Shown: piece after piece, positions 43,000 through 44,335 of the stretch
How the letters are laid out: each line of letters starts with the position of its first letter
Position numbering within the stretch: position 1 is the first letter of the stretch
IMG/VR virus record: IMGVR_UViG_3300030380_003009
Span: 1 to 44,335 of that record
Direction: 5' to 3' (one strand)
Origin: a virus
DNA length: 44,335 bases
Made by a program: the position numbers and the translations under genes
Notes under the pieces: model-generated
Told to the model about the DNA's origin: nothing
The model's database searches: none
What the model saw: only the letters and a program-made list of their open reading frames with translations

Positions 43000-43284
43000 T
43001 TACCATTTTACTTTATTTGCCCAATATGCTGCAGACATTTTGCCTCTAGCTATATTTTTAGCGTGTCTTGCTTTAAAACTTCGTCTACGTGCCTTGCCAG
43101 CTGCTGTTTTAGGAGCTTTACCAGCACCACTAACGCCTTGTTGACCAAAACGTATAGTCTTGACTTGTGTTCCTACTTTAGCTACTACTACGTGCGATTT
43201 AGTAGGATGACCAGGTGTGCGTTTAGGTTTGTTATAACCTGATACACCAACTCTAGTAAGTCTTGAATCTTTTTTTCTAGCCAT
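43000..43284 (-). CDS. DUF6321-like small basic protein
   Basis: 94 residues. SGYNKPKRTPGHPTKSHVVVA (15-35) and the C-terminal SFKARHAKNIARGKMSAAYWA with NKVKW are hallmarks of a family widespread in marine phages, which I place near DUF6321. Its function is not known. It overlaps the next gene by one base. The His/Arg/Lys-rich core could bind DNA. Confidence 0.6.
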   Translation of the reverse strand: MARKKDSRLTRVGVSGYNKPKRTPGHPTKSHVVVAKVGTQVKTIRFGQQGVSGAGKAPKTAAGKARRRSFKARHAKNIARGKMSAAYWANKVKW

Positions 43285-43418
43285 TATTTTCTCTTTTTCT
43301 TTACAATAGTTTTTACTTTACCATTTTTAGTTCTAGCATATTTATGTGTAGCAGTTTCACGTATCAACGTTCCTGAGTGACGTTTACCTTTCCACATCCA
43401 AGTTACAGTTCTAGCCAT
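43284..43418 (-). CDS. Very small basic protein
   Basis: 44 codons (MARTVTWMWKGKRHSGTLIRET...), ending KTIVKKKRK. Start and stop overlap neighbours in the TAATG manner, which supports translation. Function unknown. Confidence 0.5.
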   Translation of the reverse strand: MARTVTWMWKGKRHSGTLIRETATHKYARTKNGKVKTIVKKKRK

Positions 43419-43591
43419 TATTTACCAACTTTCTTCATTGCTAAATTATGTGACTCGCCAAATGTTTTACCTTTTCTTATAGCTTTTACCATAACGTCTA
43501 TATGACTAGTGGTATGATGCTTTGAATGTCTTTTCATTGCTTGCATTTGTCTTTTAGTCAAACCATTTAAACTGATGTTTTTAATTTTCAA
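43418..43591 (-). CDS. Small basic protein with probable TTG start
   Basis: 57 codons from TTG at 43589-43591 (reads KIKNISLNGLTKRQMQAMKRH after the start). AGAGGACAAGG lies upstream, and the TTGA overlap with the previous stop mirrors ATGA coupling. The pattern LNGLTKRQ...MKRHSKHH...GKTFxxSHxxAxxKVGK is common in marine phages; its role is unknown. No in-frame ATG lies nearby upstream. Confidence 0.55.
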   Translation of the reverse strand: MKIKNISLNGLTKRQMQAMKRHSKHHTTSHIDVMVKAIRKGKTFGESHNLAMKKVGK

Positions 43592-43728
43592 CCTTGTCCT
43601 CTGCTTCGTTTCTTGTAATACTTTTTACTAGTTTTAGTTCCATATTTAGTATTGTTTGACATTCCTTGACGTGTTTTCTTTTTTCCATTGCTTTTTTTTT
43701 GTTGCTTTAGTCCAAATACTTTACGCAT
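43588..43728 (-). CDS. Very small basic protein
   Basis: 46 codons (MRKVFGLKQQKKSNGKKKTR...), very basic, with a Tyr-rich middle. No good Shine-Dalgarno is visible before the ATG, which is odd among its neighbours. It overlaps the next gene at TTGA. It belongs with the cluster of small DNA-binding-like proteins. Function unknown. Confidence 0.45.
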   Translation of the reverse strand: MRKVFGLKQQKKSNGKKKTRQGMSNNTKYGTKTSKKYYKKRSRGQG

Positions 43729-43745
43729 GATGTCAAATATAAAAC

Positions 43746-44135
43746 TTATTTTATTTGTTTCCTAATCTTATTAAATATTTCTTCTTCATCAAATCTCATG
43801 CTAATACCAGGTTCGTATCTCATAACCTCTTTACCTTCTTTCAAGATAATAATTGTAGGCACAACTTTAACTTTCCATTCTTTTTGAATTACAGCACCAA
43901 TAGTTTTATTACTTAAATCTATTTCTGCTATATAACAAAGCTTAGACAATCTTTCTATCTTTACTCTATTTTTGTAATTCCAAGATGCATTAACTTGCAC
44001 TACTGCACATTCTTGTACATTAAGTGCTTGTATTTCTTGAAAACTTGTTAAATTAATTGACTGTGAGTGCAATGACGATTGCAACGCAACAAGCCCAAAG
44101 AATCCAAAAAATAAATTGTAATATTTTTTCATCAT
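43746..44135 (-). CDS. Exported thioredoxin-fold protein lacking catalytic cysteines
   Basis: 129 residues. Residues 1-24 look like a signal peptide (hydrophobic FFGFFGLVALQSS core, then HSQ). The rest follows a thioredoxin fold: VVQVNASW (45-52) in place of VxFWAxW, cis-proline VVPTII (91-96) and a C-terminal helix. The active site WCxxC is replaced by WNYKN (52-56), so it cannot do dithiol exchange. It is probably an adaptor or binding protein in the periplasm. A start at the second Met is also possible. Confidence 0.65.
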   Translation of the reverse strand: MMKKYYNLFFGFFGLVALQSSLHSQSINLTSFQEIQALNVQECAVVQVNASWNYKNRVKIERLSKLCYIAEIDLSNKTIGAVIQKEWKVKVVPTIIILKEGKEVMRYEPGISMRFDEEEIFNKIRKQIK

Positions 44136-44144
44136 AATGTTTCC

Positions 44145-44335
44145 TCATTTGTTATTCATATCTATTAGTGTTTCAGTAATAGCTCTTGTATCTTGTTTAA
44201 TATCGTCTACTTTTTCTTCAAGTTTTTCAACCTTGTTTTCAGTATTCATAATACTATCACGAATCATTTGGTCTTTCAAGTCATATTCCATTCGTGATAC
44301 TTCTGGCTCTGGTAATAGTTTAGCCTCTTCAATAT
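44145..44335 (-). CDS. C-terminal end of a coiled-coil protein (start outside window)
   Basis: A minus-strand frame enters from the right edge and stops with TGA at 44145-44147. The visible ~63 residues are acidic and coiled-coil-prone (NKVEKLEEKVDDIKQDTRAI), ending in LIDMNNK. It could be the soluble end of a small membrane or accessory protein. The true start is outside the window. No family recognised. Confidence 0.45.
   Translation of the reverse strand, partial: IEEAKLLPEPEVSRMEYDLKDQMIRDSIMNTENKVEKLEEKVDDIKQDTRAITETLIDMNNK

Noticed and set aside
1-44335. CRISPR arrays, insertion sequences, integrase or lysogeny genes
   Set aside because: No regularly spaced repeats, transposase, integrase, repressor or attachment-site pair was seen. 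The phage looks lytic within this window.

Overview
The window is AT-rich DNA from a tailed double-stranded DNA phage (Caudoviricetes). It is most likely a podovirus-type virus of an uncultured, probably marine, bacterium. Reasons: a P22-type portal, scaffold and major capsid block; a T7/P22-style tail nozzle protein; no sheath or tape-measure gene; one giant internal virion protein beside a tail lysozyme; and several tiny basic proteins of a kind I associate with marine phages. The host is not settled by the sequence. Strong AAGGAG-like ribosome sites argue against a typical Bacteroidetes host.

Layout. A leftward structural arm (about 1-15,873, minus strand) reads, in transcription order, small early-late genes, terminase small and large subunits, portal, scaffold, major capsid protein, head-tail connectors and tail fibres; the last fibre gene runs off the left edge. 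A divergent control region (15,925-16,106) separates it from a rightward early arm (16,107-26,528, plus strand). That arm holds many small unknown genes, then a replication and recombination block (annealing-type protein, SSB, primase-helicase, Holliday-junction-resolvase-like nuclease), and ends with a phage GroES. It converges on a second leftward structural arm (26,641 to the right edge): small basic proteins, a metallophosphoesterase, tail nozzle, tail lysozyme, internal virion proteins and the 3,173-residue giant protein. No DNA polymerase is visible, so replication may use the host enzyme or a gene outside the window.

Two things stand out. First, the giant protein carries an RAP...ADxDxD..AVH pattern near residues 1393-1439. 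Its order and spacing match the catalytic double-psi beta-barrel of RNA polymerase beta-prime, so it is a candidate virion-packaged RNA polymerase; it also carries a SLOG (YpsA/DprA-like) domain near 830-940. Second, the gaps of the early arm are not empty. Seven hold long complementary closing stems (9-18 bp), most with G.U-type pairs, that enclose further hairpins or crossing (pseudoknot) pairings. Most end just upstream of an A/T spacer, a strong Shine-Dalgarno and the next ATG. I read these as a family of structured intercistronic RNAs not explained by ordinary terminators. Coordinates of all stems were worked out by eye and not folded by software.
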